Shown one piece after another: positions 53,874 through 62,206 of a stretch of 64,000 nt of DNA. Location of the stretch: NCBI RefSeq assembly GCF_017942085.1, contig NZ_JAGKSP010000002.1, positions 248,001 through 312,000 of the forward strand, written 5' to 3'. The notes under the pieces are model-generated. The model was not told the origin of the DNA, ran no database searches, and saw nothing but the letters and a program-made list of their open reading frames with translations. This stretch comes from Paenibacillus lignilyticus (GTDB taxonomy: Bacteria > Bacillota > Bacilli > Paenibacillales > Paenibacillaceae). Each line of letters begins with the position of its first letter. Position 1 is the stretch's first letter. A program made the translations under genes and the position numbers.

Positions 53874-54632
53874 TTAAATTAAGCCTGCTTCCTTCAGATT
53901 CAAGTAGCTCGCAGTGATGGTTTCCATCGGGGTAAGATTGCGCAGATCATCCTGCTCCACCACCATCCAATCTACGCCGATCTCCCGCGCTGCACGAATG
54001 GAATCGGGAATGTTGACAACGCCTGTCCCGACCGCGGTCCAGTGGCCTTTCTCACTCGTGCTGAACACATCCTTGATGTGAATCGAAGGTACGCGTCCGG
54101 TCATCCTGCGCAGCACTTGGACAGGATCCGCCTTCCCCATCGTAATCCAGGCAATGTCCATTTCGAAGAAGACCAATTTCGGATCGGTGTACTCCACGAG
54201 GATATCCATCGCAGACACGCCATTAAAGGATGTCAGAAATTCATGCTCATGGTTGTGGTAGCACAGCTTAATGCCTTCTTCAGCCAGCCTCGCGCCGGCT
54301 GCGTTGTAGAGCTCGGCATCCTGAAGCAGCTCTTCTTTGGCGTTGCACGGCCCCCACCAAACCGATACATGGGAGGTCTGTACCGCTTTCGCATTCGCAA
54401 TAATCGTGTCCAGCTCTCCGCGCAGCGTTTCACGGCTGGCGCTTAGCGTGATGGCATGCAGTCCGAGATCTTGGAACCGACGTACATTCTCCGCCGTATC
54501 GCCCGGAAGCAGCAGCTCCGCGCCTTCAATTCCTTTATAGCCGACATCCGCGATCCGGCGAAGCGTTCCCCATAAATCCGCTTTCATTTCTTCATGCATA
54601 ATGCCGATTAAGCCTAATTTAGGTGAAGTCAT
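53874..54632 (-). CDS. Sugar phosphate isomerase/epimerase (TIM barrel)
   Basis: A 252-residue xylose isomerase-like TIM barrel protein. Metal ligands are visible in CYHNHEHEF, EMDIAWITMG, IHIKDVF and VVEQDDL. ATG 54632 is chosen because GGAGG lies 11 bases before it; the open frame extends to 54671. It overlaps in function with the protein at 8893-9660, which has the same fold and the same partner family. It is the second gene of the leftward sugar operon. Confidence 0.88.
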   Translation of the reverse strand: MTSPKLGLIGIMHEEMKADLWGTLRRIADVGYKGIEGAELLLPGDTAENVRRFQDLGLHAITLSASRETLRGELDTIIANAKAVQTSHVSVWWGPCNAKEELLQDAELYNAAGARLAEEGIKLCYHNHEHEFLTSFNGVSAMDILVEYTDPKLVFFEMDIAWITMGKADPVQVLRRMTGRVPSIHIKDVFSTSEKGHWTAVGTGVVNIPDSIRAAREIGVDWMVVEQDDLRNLTPMETITASYLNLKEAGLI

Positions 54633-54667
54633 AATTGCGTTAACCTCCGTATGGTAGGAATGCAGGG

Positions 54668-55301
54668 TCAAAATTCAACAGGATACGAGCGCACGAGCGG
54701 CTGCCATTCGATGGATCGAATACGTACATGGCGGATTTGGATGAAGCTTGCATAAGCTTCGAAGCCGACCTTCGTGTGAAGTTGAGAATCGATCGGATCG
54801 TAATCGGTCAGCTCGAGCAGCAGCTTGCCGTCCACGCAAACAAAGCAATGGCCGTCAATGCTGCCGGCTTGAATGCGATAACTGCGGCCAGGTTCAAAAT
54901 CGAACAAAGGCGTAGCGGCGTTGAGCACATAGTCCGGAGACTTCTCAAGACCGATTTTGCCTTCCCACCAGCCTTGGAGTCCGGCGACGTATGCGGCGCC
55001 GCGCATGTTTTTCTCCTCATCCCAGCTGGTATTCCACATCAAGTTAATGTCGTGCGTGCTCGGCAGAACGGTCCGGGCTTCAAATTCCACAAGCACATTG
55101 CCGGGAAAATCCTGCTTGCTCAGCAGCACGCCCGGCGCATTCAGCGGATTCCTGCCATGCAGCCAACCGTTCTCGATCCACCACTCCCCGCTGCAAATCC
55201 GCCAATTGTCCAGCTCGTGTTCCTGTTCGAAGCTTGTTTCGTATAATAGCGGGCATTGCTCCGTATCGACTTGTTTATGAAGCAGACGAATCTTTATCCA
55301 T
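54668..55301 (-). CDS. Concanavalin-fold (DUF1961/DUF1080-like) protein with apparent frameshift at the start
   Basis: The coding frame is open from about 55297 to 54668 (about 209 residues) and reads as one lectin/glucanase-like beta-sandwich: LDNWRICSGEWWIENGWLHG, then VLVEFEARTV, and C-terminal HTKVGFEAYASFIQIRHV. No ATG, GTG or TTG exists in this frame before a GTG at 55129, which lies in mid-domain. GGAGG is followed by ATG 55301, but that ATG is out of frame by one base and stops after eight codons. Removing one G after the ATG restores the full gene. So this is a frameshift, a sequence error, or a very rare start codon. It is first in the sugar operon. Confidence 0.72.
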
Positions 55302-55402
55302 TATCCTCCACTCTCTAACAACGGCTTATTAGGCGTAGCATGTGCCGTGTGAGGCATGTTACAATACGAGCACAGACAAGTATGGAGAGGAGCTATCAAC
55401 CA

Positions 55403-55630
55403 ATGAACAACTTATCGGAAGCAACCCAGGACAACGTCGCGTTTATGATTGATACGATAAAGAATAAGCTGCGCATGGCCTCAGGCGCCGCCATGCAAGC
55501 GAATAATTTCAGCTTAGAGCGATACGAGGATCTGAAGGACATCTACGATATCGTCGCAAGCAAAGATAAATTCAGCATCAGCGAAGTGGAAGCCATCGTT
55601 TCCGAGCTTGGCCAGCTTCGTGAGAAATAG
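55403..55630 (+). CDS. DUF1128 family protein
   Basis: A 75-residue helical protein of the Firmicutes DUF1128 family (YfkK-like), recognised by ATQDNVAFMIDTIKNKL and the C-terminal FSISEVEAIVSELGQLR. Function unknown. ATG 55403 follows GGAGAGGAG by about 11 bases. It is a single gene with its own terminator and is divergent from the sugar operon. Confidence 0.88.
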   Translation: MNNLSEATQDNVAFMIDTIKNKLRMASGAAMQANNFSLERYEDLKDIYDIVASKDKFSISEVEAIVSELGQLREK

Positions 55631-55644
55631 GAGTAAAATACAAA

Positions 55645-55674
55645 AACCGAGACGGGACGCGCTCGGTTTTTTTT
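55645..55674 (+). terminator. Terminator after the DUF1128 gene
   Basis: ACCGAG and CTCGGT around a 10-base loop, followed by eight T. Confidence 0.88.
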
Positions 55675-55702
55675 ATTGTTCCGTTATGCATGATGTAGGA
55701 GA

Positions 55703-56161
55703 CTAGATGTCTGCGCTTTCATCATCGGCAGCTTGAACCGCCTTGGATGCGGAGATCGATAGCTTGATGGAAACCGGCTTGTGTTCGCCTTTCAGAAAAT
55801 GGGCCAGCCGTTCCAGCTTATCTGCAAGCTCCGGGCCGCTCAGCGTTACATTCAGCTCATAGCCGAATTGATCAGCCGGAACGGAACGTTCGCTGTACGT
55901 GTACACACCTGCTGTATATGCCTCCGGGCCGGTTCTGGATGTTAAAATCTGCTCCGGCGAGAATTTGTCTGACTTGTTCACGACGCGTTCGTAGATCCGC
56001 AGCTTCTTCAGCAGCATGTAATACTGAGCTGAATGCTTGAACCCCCACGCTTCGCGAATATCCTTGAGCGTATAGTCCATTTTCCACTGCTTCAGCTTCT
56101 CGACTTGATCATCTGTCGACAGCGCCAGAAATTCATCAATAGGAATAATTGGAAGCGGCAT
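55703..56161 (-). CDS. Hypothetical protein, 152 residues
   Basis: A soluble protein of unrecognised family. Residues 30-55 (YTLKDIREAWGFKHSAQYYM) look like a helix-turn-helix-type segment, and the C-terminal half is more beta-like (YELNVTLSGPELADKLERL). A DNA-binding role is possible but not shown. ATG 56161 has a weak ribosome site before it (GGGGGG further up). It stands alone between the DUF1128 terminator and an AT-rich 140-bp gap. Confidence 0.68.
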   Translation of the reverse strand: MPLPIIPIDEFLALSTDDQVEKLKQWKMDYTLKDIREAWGFKHSAQYYMLLKKLRIYERVVNKSDKFSPEQILTSRTGPEAYTAGVYTYSERSVPADQFGYELNVTLSGPELADKLERLAHFLKGEHKPVSIKLSISASKAVQAADDESADI

Positions 56162-56302
56162 TAAACATCCCCCCGACTTTGAAATACGTTTTCTATATGT
56201 TTTTCGCCATTACAACCGATATCCCTCTTCATTTTCTATAATTTTTACAAAATATATGCTATTTCTTGTTCGAATAACATTATTTTCTCACACCCGTGCA
56301 TA

Positions 56303-56343
56303 GAAAATGCCCATCTCCTCTTGTCAGAAGGGATGGGCTTTTG
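56303..56343 (-). terminator. Terminator of the gal operon
   Basis: AAAGCCCATC and GATGGGCATTTT pair around an imperfect inner stem, directly after galT. Confidence 0.85.
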
Positions 56344-56347
56344 TCGT

Positions 56348-57940
56348 TTAGACCCGGGTTAAGCCGAGCGAGAGAAGGAATCGCGCAAAAGCTTCCGCGC
56401 CTTGGGCAGTACGTTTGTAGACGCCTGCATCCATCAGCACTTCAAGGAATTTGCGTCCGACTTCATCACGTAGAAGCGCCTCGGCTTGCTCCGATGTATG
56501 CGACGATCCGTGGATCTCTACGATAGAACCAATCCAATCCGCATGTTTCTCAAGCGGGCCGCCCGCGAGGGAAGCTCTGTCAAACGCTTGCTCACCGGTT
56601 AGGATTAAGGAGATTTGTTCCATCTCAGCTTTGAGACGGCCCGGAAGAACCGCAAGTCCCATGACCTCGATGAGGCCGATATTTTCTTTCTTAATATGAT
56701 GCAAATGCTCGTGAGGGTGGAAAATGCCATCCGGGTGCTCATCGCTTGTGCGATTATTACGCAGCACGAGATCGAGCTCGTATTCGCCGGTATCACGCAG
56801 TCTTGCGATTGGCGTAATCGTATTATGCGGCACCTGCTCGCCATTCTTCTCGGAGAATGCGATAATATCCGCTTCCGCGTCGCTGTATGCACGCCATGCA
56901 TCGAGCATGCTGCTTGCGGCACGGAGCACAGCTGCCTTGTCCGTGCCGTTCAAACGCACGACCGACATTGGCCACGCTACGATGCTGTAAGTAACGCCAT
57001 CCTCTTGCGGATGCACAAACGCTTGCTCGGCAACGGCTGTCTCCATCGGGAAGACATGGCGTCCGGCTTGGAAATGATCATGGTTAAGGATTGAGCCGCC
57101 TACGATCGGCAGATCCGCATTGGAGCCGATAAAGTAATGCGGGACGGCTTCAACGAAATCGAGCAGCCGCGCAAACGTAAGCGCCGAAATCCGCATCGGG
57201 ACATGCTTGCTGTGGAACACGATACTGTGCTCGTTGTAATACACGTACGGCGAGTACTGGAAGTACCAGGTTTCACCCTGCAGCTCTAGCGGTACAATTC
57301 GCAGATTCTGACGAGCGGGGTGATCCGCTCGGCCGGCATAACCTACATTGTCGGCGCAGAGCAGGCATTTGGGATAGTTGCTCTTAGTAGGCGCGAGCGA
57401 CTTCAGCAGCGCAATCTCCCTCGGGTCTTTCTCCGGCTTGGAGAGATTGATGGTAATCTCCAGATTGCCATAGGCCGTCGGCTGCTCCCAATACTGATTC
57501 TTCGCGATCCGATCCATCCGAATATAGTTGGAATCGATGCTCAATCGGTAGAACGCATCGGTTGCCTTGCTCACGCCCTCCGTCTCTGAAGTGCGGCGAA
57601 ACCTCGCGGCAGCTTCCGAAGGACGCGGCATCAGCAGTCCCATAATACGCGCATCCAGCAGATCGCGGAAGGTTGTTGTATTATCGGCAATCAATCCGAT
57701 AGAAGCGCCGTAATCCAGCAACGGTTCCAGCAGAGGAACTGCGCTCTCAAGCCGTTCCTCCGGAACGACGCCTTCATACGCTTCATTCAATCCGAATAAT
57801 TCAAGCAGCGCATTCCGAGATGCGTATACATCCAGCGGGGGCTCGATCATACCGCGCTGCACCGCAAATTGAACCAGCCGTTCTATGTGAAGGAGTACGG
57901 TTTCCGTACTCGTGTTGGCTTGATGTTGAAGGTCAGTCAT
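56348..57940 (-). CDS. galT: UDP-glucose-hexose-1-phosphate uridylyltransferase (Firmicutes type)
   Basis: A 530-residue GalT of the long Gram-positive family, which exchanges UMP between UDP-glucose and galactose 1-phosphate. The active-site motif GGSILNHDHFQAGRH and HPHEHLHHIKKENIGLIEVMG are visible, as is CLLCADNVGYAGRADHPARQ. ATG 57940 is selected because AGGAG lies 8 bases before it; the open frame extends to 58018. It is the third gene of galK-galE-galT, 32 bp after galE, with a terminator directly behind. Confidence 0.95.
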   Translation of the reverse strand: MTDLQHQANTSTETVLLHIERLVQFAVQRGMIEPPLDVYASRNALLELFGLNEAYEGVVPEERLESAVPLLEPLLDYGASIGLIADNTTTFRDLLDARIMGLLMPRPSEAAARFRRTSETEGVSKATDAFYRLSIDSNYIRMDRIAKNQYWEQPTAYGNLEITINLSKPEKDPREIALLKSLAPTKSNYPKCLLCADNVGYAGRADHPARQNLRIVPLELQGETWYFQYSPYVYYNEHSIVFHSKHVPMRISALTFARLLDFVEAVPHYFIGSNADLPIVGGSILNHDHFQAGRHVFPMETAVAEQAFVHPQEDGVTYSIVAWPMSVVRLNGTDKAAVLRAASSMLDAWRAYSDAEADIIAFSEKNGEQVPHNTITPIARLRDTGEYELDLVLRNNRTSDEHPDGIFHPHEHLHHIKKENIGLIEVMGLAVLPGRLKAEMEQISLILTGEQAFDRASLAGGPLEKHADWIGSIVEIHGSSHTSEQAEALLRDEVGRKFLEVLMDAGVYKRTAQGAEAFARFLLSLGLTRV

Positions 57941-57972
57941 CGCACTTACTCCTCTCGCGGCACTCGTATATA

Positions 57973-58962
57973 CTAGTCTTTGTTGTAGCCGCGTGGATTG
58001 GCTTGATGCCAAGCCCATGCGCTTCCAATGATGTCTTCCAGCTTGTTGCGGGAAGGATTCCAGCCAAGCTCTTGGCGTGCCCGGTCCGAAGAAGCCACGA
58101 GTACGGCCGGGTCGCCGGCACGGCGTGTTTCCATGACAGCCGGAATCTCGCGACCCGTCACTTGTCGTGCGATATCAATGACCTGCTTCACGGAGAAGCC
58201 TGTTCCGTTGCCCAGGTTGTAGATCGCGCTGTCGCCGCCTTTGCGCAGCCGTTCCACGGCAAGTACATGCGCGTCCGCCAGATCGCTCACGTGAATATAG
58301 TCGCGTACGCAAGTACCGTCTTCCGTCGCATAGTCATCCCCGAAAATCGAGATATGGCTGCGCTGGCCAAGTGCCGTTTGGAGGACTAGCGGCACCAAGT
58401 GCGTTTCCGGATTATGGTCTTCACCGATTCGGCCGCTTGCATGTGCGCCTGCTGCGTTGAAATATCGAAGCGACACATATTTCAAGTCGTATGCGGTGTC
58501 GTACCATTTCATCATTTTCTCCATCGAAAGCTTCGTTTCGCCGTACGTATTGGTCGGCAATGTACGATCTTCCTCGTGGATCGGAATGTTCTCCGGTTCG
58601 CCGTAGGTAGCTGCGGTTGACGAGAAAACGATTCTTTTGACGCCGTATTGGTTCATTTTCTCAAGCAAGCATAGCGTGCCGTACACATTGTTATGGTAGT
58701 ACTTGCCGGGATCCTTCATGCTCTCGCCAACGAGCGAGTTTGCTGCAAAATGGATGACCGCATCGATCGCATTTTCTCCGAATACCGTGTCCAAGAAATC
58801 TCCGTCACGCAAATCGCCTACATAGAGCTTGCCGCCAAGCACCGCTTCCTTATGCCCCTGCTGCAAATTATCAATGATTACAATGTCCTCGCCGCGTTCG
58901 TGCAATGCCGCAACCGCGTGCGACCCGATGTAGCCTGCGCCTCCTGTTACTAGAACTGCCAT
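57973..58962 (-). CDS. galE: UDP-glucose 4-epimerase
   Basis: A 329-residue short-chain dehydrogenase/reductase-type epimerase that interconverts UDP-galactose and UDP-glucose. The NAD-binding TGGAGYIGSHA lies at residues 6-16, the catalytic Ser/Thr and YxxxK are visible in SSTAATYGEP and YGETK, and RYFNAAGAH follows. GAGGAGGAG precedes ATG 58962. It is the middle gene of the Leloir operon, 52 bp after galK. Confidence 0.96.
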   Translation of the reverse strand: MAVLVTGGAGYIGSHAVAALHERGEDIVIIDNLQQGHKEAVLGGKLYVGDLRDGDFLDTVFGENAIDAVIHFAANSLVGESMKDPGKYYHNNVYGTLCLLEKMNQYGVKRIVFSSTAATYGEPENIPIHEEDRTLPTNTYGETKLSMEKMMKWYDTAYDLKYVSLRYFNAAGAHASGRIGEDHNPETHLVPLVLQTALGQRSHISIFGDDYATEDGTCVRDYIHVSDLADAHVLAVERLRKGGDSAIYNLGNGTGFSVKQVIDIARQVTGREIPAVMETRRAGDPAVLVASSDRARQELGWNPSRNKLEDIIGSAWAWHQANPRGYNKD

Positions 58963-59014
58963 AGTTCTCTCCTCCTCTATATCTGTGTAATGATGGTGTT
59001 AATGACCGGAATGA

Positions 59015-60187
59015 TTATAGTTGTTCGACCCCGTTGCCGATCGTGCATACGTAGAAGTCAGGTATTAGTCCGGTTGCTTCGGTATAAATGCGTCCAACCT
59101 CAGCTTTGAACGTCTCTACGCTGTCTTTATGAACGAGGGATACCGTGCAGCCGCCAAAGCCTGCGCCTGTCATGCGGGAGCCGAGTACACCGTCAACGGT
59201 GCGTGCCGCAGCTACCATTGTATCCAGCTCGTCTCCTGTTACTTCGTACAGGTCGCGAAGCGAATCGTGAGAAGCGTTCATTAATTGGCCGAATGCTTGC
59301 AGATCATTTTCTTTGAGCACTTTCATCGATTGGAGCACGCGGTCGATCTCTTCCACAACATGCTTCGCACGCTTCAGTACGATTTCATCATGAATAAGGT
59401 GCTGATTGGCTTGGAATTGCTCCAAGGTAAGCTGGCCGAGCAGCGTGAGCTCGGGGAATGCTGCCTTAAGATCCTGAACCGCCTGATCGCACTGGCTGCG
59501 GCGCTCATTGTACTTGGAGTCCACTAGGCCGCGACGTTTGTTCGTGTTGCCGATGACGATTTGATAATCGCCGGAATTAAACGGGATCAGCTCATATTCA
59601 AGCGTGTCGCACATCAGCAGAATCGCATGATCCTTCTTGCCGTTCGCAACAGCGAATTGATCCATGATGCCGCATTGGACGCCATTGAATTCATTCTCGG
59701 ACTTCTGTGCAAGACGCGCAATTTGAACGGTATCCGTCGCATGGCCCGACATGGTTAGAAGTGCATAAGCCGTTACCACTTCGATGGATGCTGATGACGA
59801 TAAACCAGCTCCGTTCGGAATTTCACCATGGAACAAGAGGTCGAAGCCTTGGCTGAATGTGATGCCGCGTTGTTCCAGCTCGTTCACGATGCCTTTCGGA
59901 TAGTTCATCCAGTCATCTGCTTCGTCATGGACGATCGGCGCAATCGGAATATGTTTATGAAGATCAAAGTTTGTGGAAGCAAGTCCAAGCTGTTGATCCT
60001 CGCGTTTACGAATAAGCAGTGTAGTGCCGAAGGTCAATGCAGCCGGGAAAACATAGCCGCCATTGTAGTCCGTATGCTCGCCAATCAAATTGACGCGGCC
60101 CGGTGCGTGGAATACCGCTATTTGCTCTGTCGACTCCCTGCCGTATGTGTTTAGAAACCGCTCAGTCAATTCATGGATGTTCGCCAT
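59015..60187 (-). CDS. galK: Galactokinase
   Basis: A 390-residue GHMP kinase that phosphorylates galactose. The galactokinase signature GRVNLIGEHTDYNGG is at residues 30-44, the ATP motif is GAGLSSSASIEV, and the C-terminal motif is MTGAGFGGCTVSL. The ribosome site before ATG 60187 is weak. It is the first gene of the operon. A divergent AraC regulator starts 190 bp away, with operator-like palindrome and direct repeats between them. Confidence 0.96.
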   Translation of the reverse strand: MANIHELTERFLNTYGRESTEQIAVFHAPGRVNLIGEHTDYNGGYVFPAALTFGTTLLIRKREDQQLGLASTNFDLHKHIPIAPIVHDEADDWMNYPKGIVNELEQRGITFSQGFDLLFHGEIPNGAGLSSSASIEVVTAYALLTMSGHATDTVQIARLAQKSENEFNGVQCGIMDQFAVANGKKDHAILLMCDTLEYELIPFNSGDYQIVIGNTNKRRGLVDSKYNERRSQCDQAVQDLKAAFPELTLLGQLTLEQFQANQHLIHDEIVLKRAKHVVEEIDRVLQSMKVLKENDLQAFGQLMNASHDSLRDLYEVTGDELDTMVAAARTVDGVLGSRMTGAGFGGCTVSLVHKDSVETFKAEVGRIYTEATGLIPDFYVCTIGNGVEQL

Positions 60188-60240
60188 TGTGCTACACCGC
60201 TTTCTTGGATTTTAGTTGTTTGTTTTATAGGTTTAGTATA

Positions 60241-60285
60241 GCGGAACAGAAAGCGGAACAAAATGGCTTGATGTGAACTTCACAT
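60241..60285. promoter_or_regulatory. Operator-like elements between galK and the AraC regulator
   Basis: GCGGAACA occurs twice as a direct repeat with 12-base spacing (60241-60248 and 60253-60260). A perfect palindrome ATGTGAA-C-TTCACAT follows at 60271-60285. Direct repeats are typical for AraC-type sites and the palindrome for a dimeric repressor or CRP-like protein, so two regulators may meet here. No footprint or conservation data were available. Confidence 0.5.
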
Positions 60286-60376
60286 GGAATTTTGTGACCT
60301 GTTAACGATATTAAAGAGCTGGCTGTGTTACAATACCTGTAAGCTCTTCATAACAAAATGGAGGTGTTTCAGCGCG

Positions 60377-61234
60377 ATGCCGCTGCAGCCTACCTATACC
60401 GTACTCTCGAATCCTGTTCCTAACGAACATGGTGATTTATATGTATTGTTCTCGGGGGAAAGCCAGACAAAGCCCGATCATCTGATCGGGCCTAAAGTCT
60501 ATGATTTTTATTTGATGCATCATATCCTATCCGGCTCCGGCACTTTCGCCTATGCCGGCGGACAGTACCAGCTGCGGGCCGGGCAGACCTTTCTTATCCC
60601 GCCCGGGCAGCTGATCAGTTACGCTTCGAGCGAAGCTGATCCGTGGCGGTATCGCTGGATCGCATTCGAAGGCCGGCATGCCGAGCAGCTGGTGGCAGGT
60701 GCCGGCCTCGATTCGGCGATGCCGATCGTCGATACGGGAACCAATCCGCGCGTCGCCGTATTGTTCCGCAGCATACAGCGCACCTTCCGCCTTGGCGGCG
60801 GAGCGGCTCATCTGCGTGCGGTCGGTTATTTGTACCTGCTGTTCGCGGAGTTCGGCGCAGCCGGTCCCGATACGGATTCCGGCTCGGCGCAGCGCGGGCA
60901 AGACAGCGAGGCGCTTACCGGCGACGTCATCCGGTATCTGTCGACGCAATACGCCGAGCCGATCTCGATCGAGCATATGGCCAATGCGCTCGGCTACAAC
61001 CGCGCTTATTTGTCGCGCATCTTCAAGCAGCAGACGGGCATAACACCTGTCACGTTTCTGCTGAAGCTGCGCATCGACAAAGCGCATCTGCTGCTGCGCG
61101 AGCGCCTCGAGCTGACGATCGAGCAGATCGCGGCATCCGTCGGCTTCCAAGACGCGCTGTACTTCTCGAAGCAGTTCCGCCGCTTCTATGGACAGTCGCC
61201 GACCGCCTATCGCGAAGCGATGCGGCGGCTGTAG
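60377..61234 (+). CDS. AraC-family transcriptional regulator (probable gal regulator)
   Basis: A 285-residue AraC protein with an N-terminal cupin-type sensing domain (about 20-150, with SGSGTFAYAGGQYQLRAGQ) and a C-terminal AraC helix-turn-helix pair ending in IAASVGFQDALYFSKQFRR. ATG 60377 is used because GGAGG lies about 12 bases upstream; the open frame starts at 60284. A TACAAT -10-like box lies near 60328 but with no good -35. Position opposite galK makes it the likely activator of galactose use. Confidence 0.88.
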   Translation: MPLQPTYTVLSNPVPNEHGDLYVLFSGESQTKPDHLIGPKVYDFYLMHHILSGSGTFAYAGGQYQLRAGQTFLIPPGQLISYASSEADPWRYRWIAFEGRHAEQLVAGAGLDSAMPIVDTGTNPRVAVLFRSIQRTFRLGGGAAHLRAVGYLYLLFAEFGAAGPDTDSGSAQRGQDSEALTGDVIRYLSTQYAEPISIEHMANALGYNRAYLSRIFKQQTGITPVTFLLKLRIDKAHLLLRERLELTIEQIAASVGFQDALYFSKQFRRFYGQSPTAYREAMRRL

Positions 61235-61315
61235 AGATACGCAAGCTTGCTTGCGGGCTGCGCTGAGGTTGTACGCTGGTCGCGATTGTGGCCTCGGGAT
61301 GCTGAGTCCGCAGCG

Positions 61316-61480
61316 CTATACGCGTCTGCGGCCAAAAATAAACGATATCACAAACAGTACCAGGAACACGACGAACAGGACTTTCGCTATGCCTGCTGCC
61401 GCTGACGCCAGTGTGAAGAACCCTAGAACACCTGCAATAATAGCGATGATAAAAAACATAAGTGCATATCCCAACATCAT
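61316..61480 (-). CDS. Small DUF1328-type membrane protein
   Basis: A 54-residue protein with two hydrophobic helices (residues about 3-24 and 30-50) and a basic C-terminus (GRRRV). It starts [20 protein letters not shown], which matches the small YtjA/DUF1328 family. The frame is too short for default gene finders. The ribosome site GAAAGGGTGAG lies 3 to 9 bases before two successive ATG codons (61480 and 61477). The function is unknown; some relatives respond to envelope or osmotic stress. Confidence 0.85.
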   Translation of the reverse strand: MMLGYALMFFIIAIIAGVLGFFTLASAAAGIAKVLFVVFLVLFVISFIFGRRRV

Positions 61481-61571
61481 TTCTCACCCTTTCGGTTTGA
61501 TTGTTTTGTATGGTGTAGCACCTTGCCTTACTCTGCTTTAAACAACCTGTACGTACTTGAAACGCAAAATA

Positions 61572-61615
61572 GGGTTACCCCTTCATCCACGATTCCGGAT
61601 GAAACGAGGTAACCC
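61572..61615. terminator. Terminator-like hairpin upstream of the small membrane protein gene
   Basis: Outer stem GGGTTACC/GGTAACCC and inner stem TTCATCC/GGATGAA. On the minus strand TATTTTGCG follows, on the plus strand TTTGCTG; neither is a strong T-run. Confidence 0.45.
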
Positions 61616-61872
61616 TTTGCTGTTCCTTGGCGTAGAAGCTGCTCAAACTAAAAGAGGTATCCGATACCGCTCATGCGTGCATTTCAGGCGATTACGCCGA
61701 ATGAGAGGTAACGCGTTCCCCTCTTCGAGCTAATTAGCTCTGATATGCTGCAAGTGCGGTACCTGTTACCTCAATTACCTCCAAAGTTACTCTATCCGCG
61801 GCACTTCAACCAACATTGCAGTACCTGTCACATCGGCGGTTCACCCGCAGATGGGTTGATTAGTGTTGGTTT
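61616..61872. other. Intergenic stretch with weak 51-bp periodicity
   Basis: No gene is seen. GGTAAC/GGTATC/GGTACC motifs recur near 61608, 61656, 61707 and 61758, that is at 48, 51 and 51 bases. This hints at decayed repeats with the same period as the clear arrays to the right. Confidence 0.4.
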
Positions 61873-62000
61873 CCATGTAGATCTCTTGGTGAGCTTCTTA
61901 CTCGAATTTCGCTGCTAAAGCCTCCATGTAGATTCCTGGGTGTGCTTCTTACTCGAATTTCGTTGCTAATGCCTTCATGTAGATCCCTGGGTGAGCTTCT
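61873..62000. repeat. Tandem repeat, 51-bp unit, about 2.5 copies
   Basis: Units begin at 61873, 61924 and 61975 with CATGTAGAT followed by GGTGAGCTTCTTACTCG-like sequence. The third copy breaks off where the second array begins. On the minus strand the period of 17 codons keeps a frame open, but no ribosome site or start supports a gene. Confidence 0.85.
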
Positions 62001-62206
62001 TGTGTTGCTCTCAGTACTACTCTTCTGCCCAATTCGAAGGTTTCGCACCATTGTGTTGCTCCTAGAGCTACTCGTTCTGCCCAAAGCGACGGTTTCTCAC
62101 CATTGTGTTGCTCCTAGAGCCACTCTTCTGCCGAATTCAACGGTTCCGCGACAATGTGTTGCTTCTAGGCTTCTAGTGCCACTCTGTCTGCGGAAGTCAG
62201 CGGTTA
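62001..62206. repeat. Tandem repeat, second 51/52-bp unit, four copies
   Basis: Units begin at 62001, 62052, 62104 and 62155 with TGTGTTGCT followed by CTAGAGC-, CACTCTTCTGC- and CGGTTTC-like segments. The last, most divergent copy overlaps the stop codon of the asparaginase gene. Confidence 0.85.

Noticed and set aside
61860..62084. Minus-strand small gene with 17-residue repeats
   Set aside because: The frame is open only because the 51-bp period is a multiple of three; no ribosome site, no supported start, and the repeat changes type midway.
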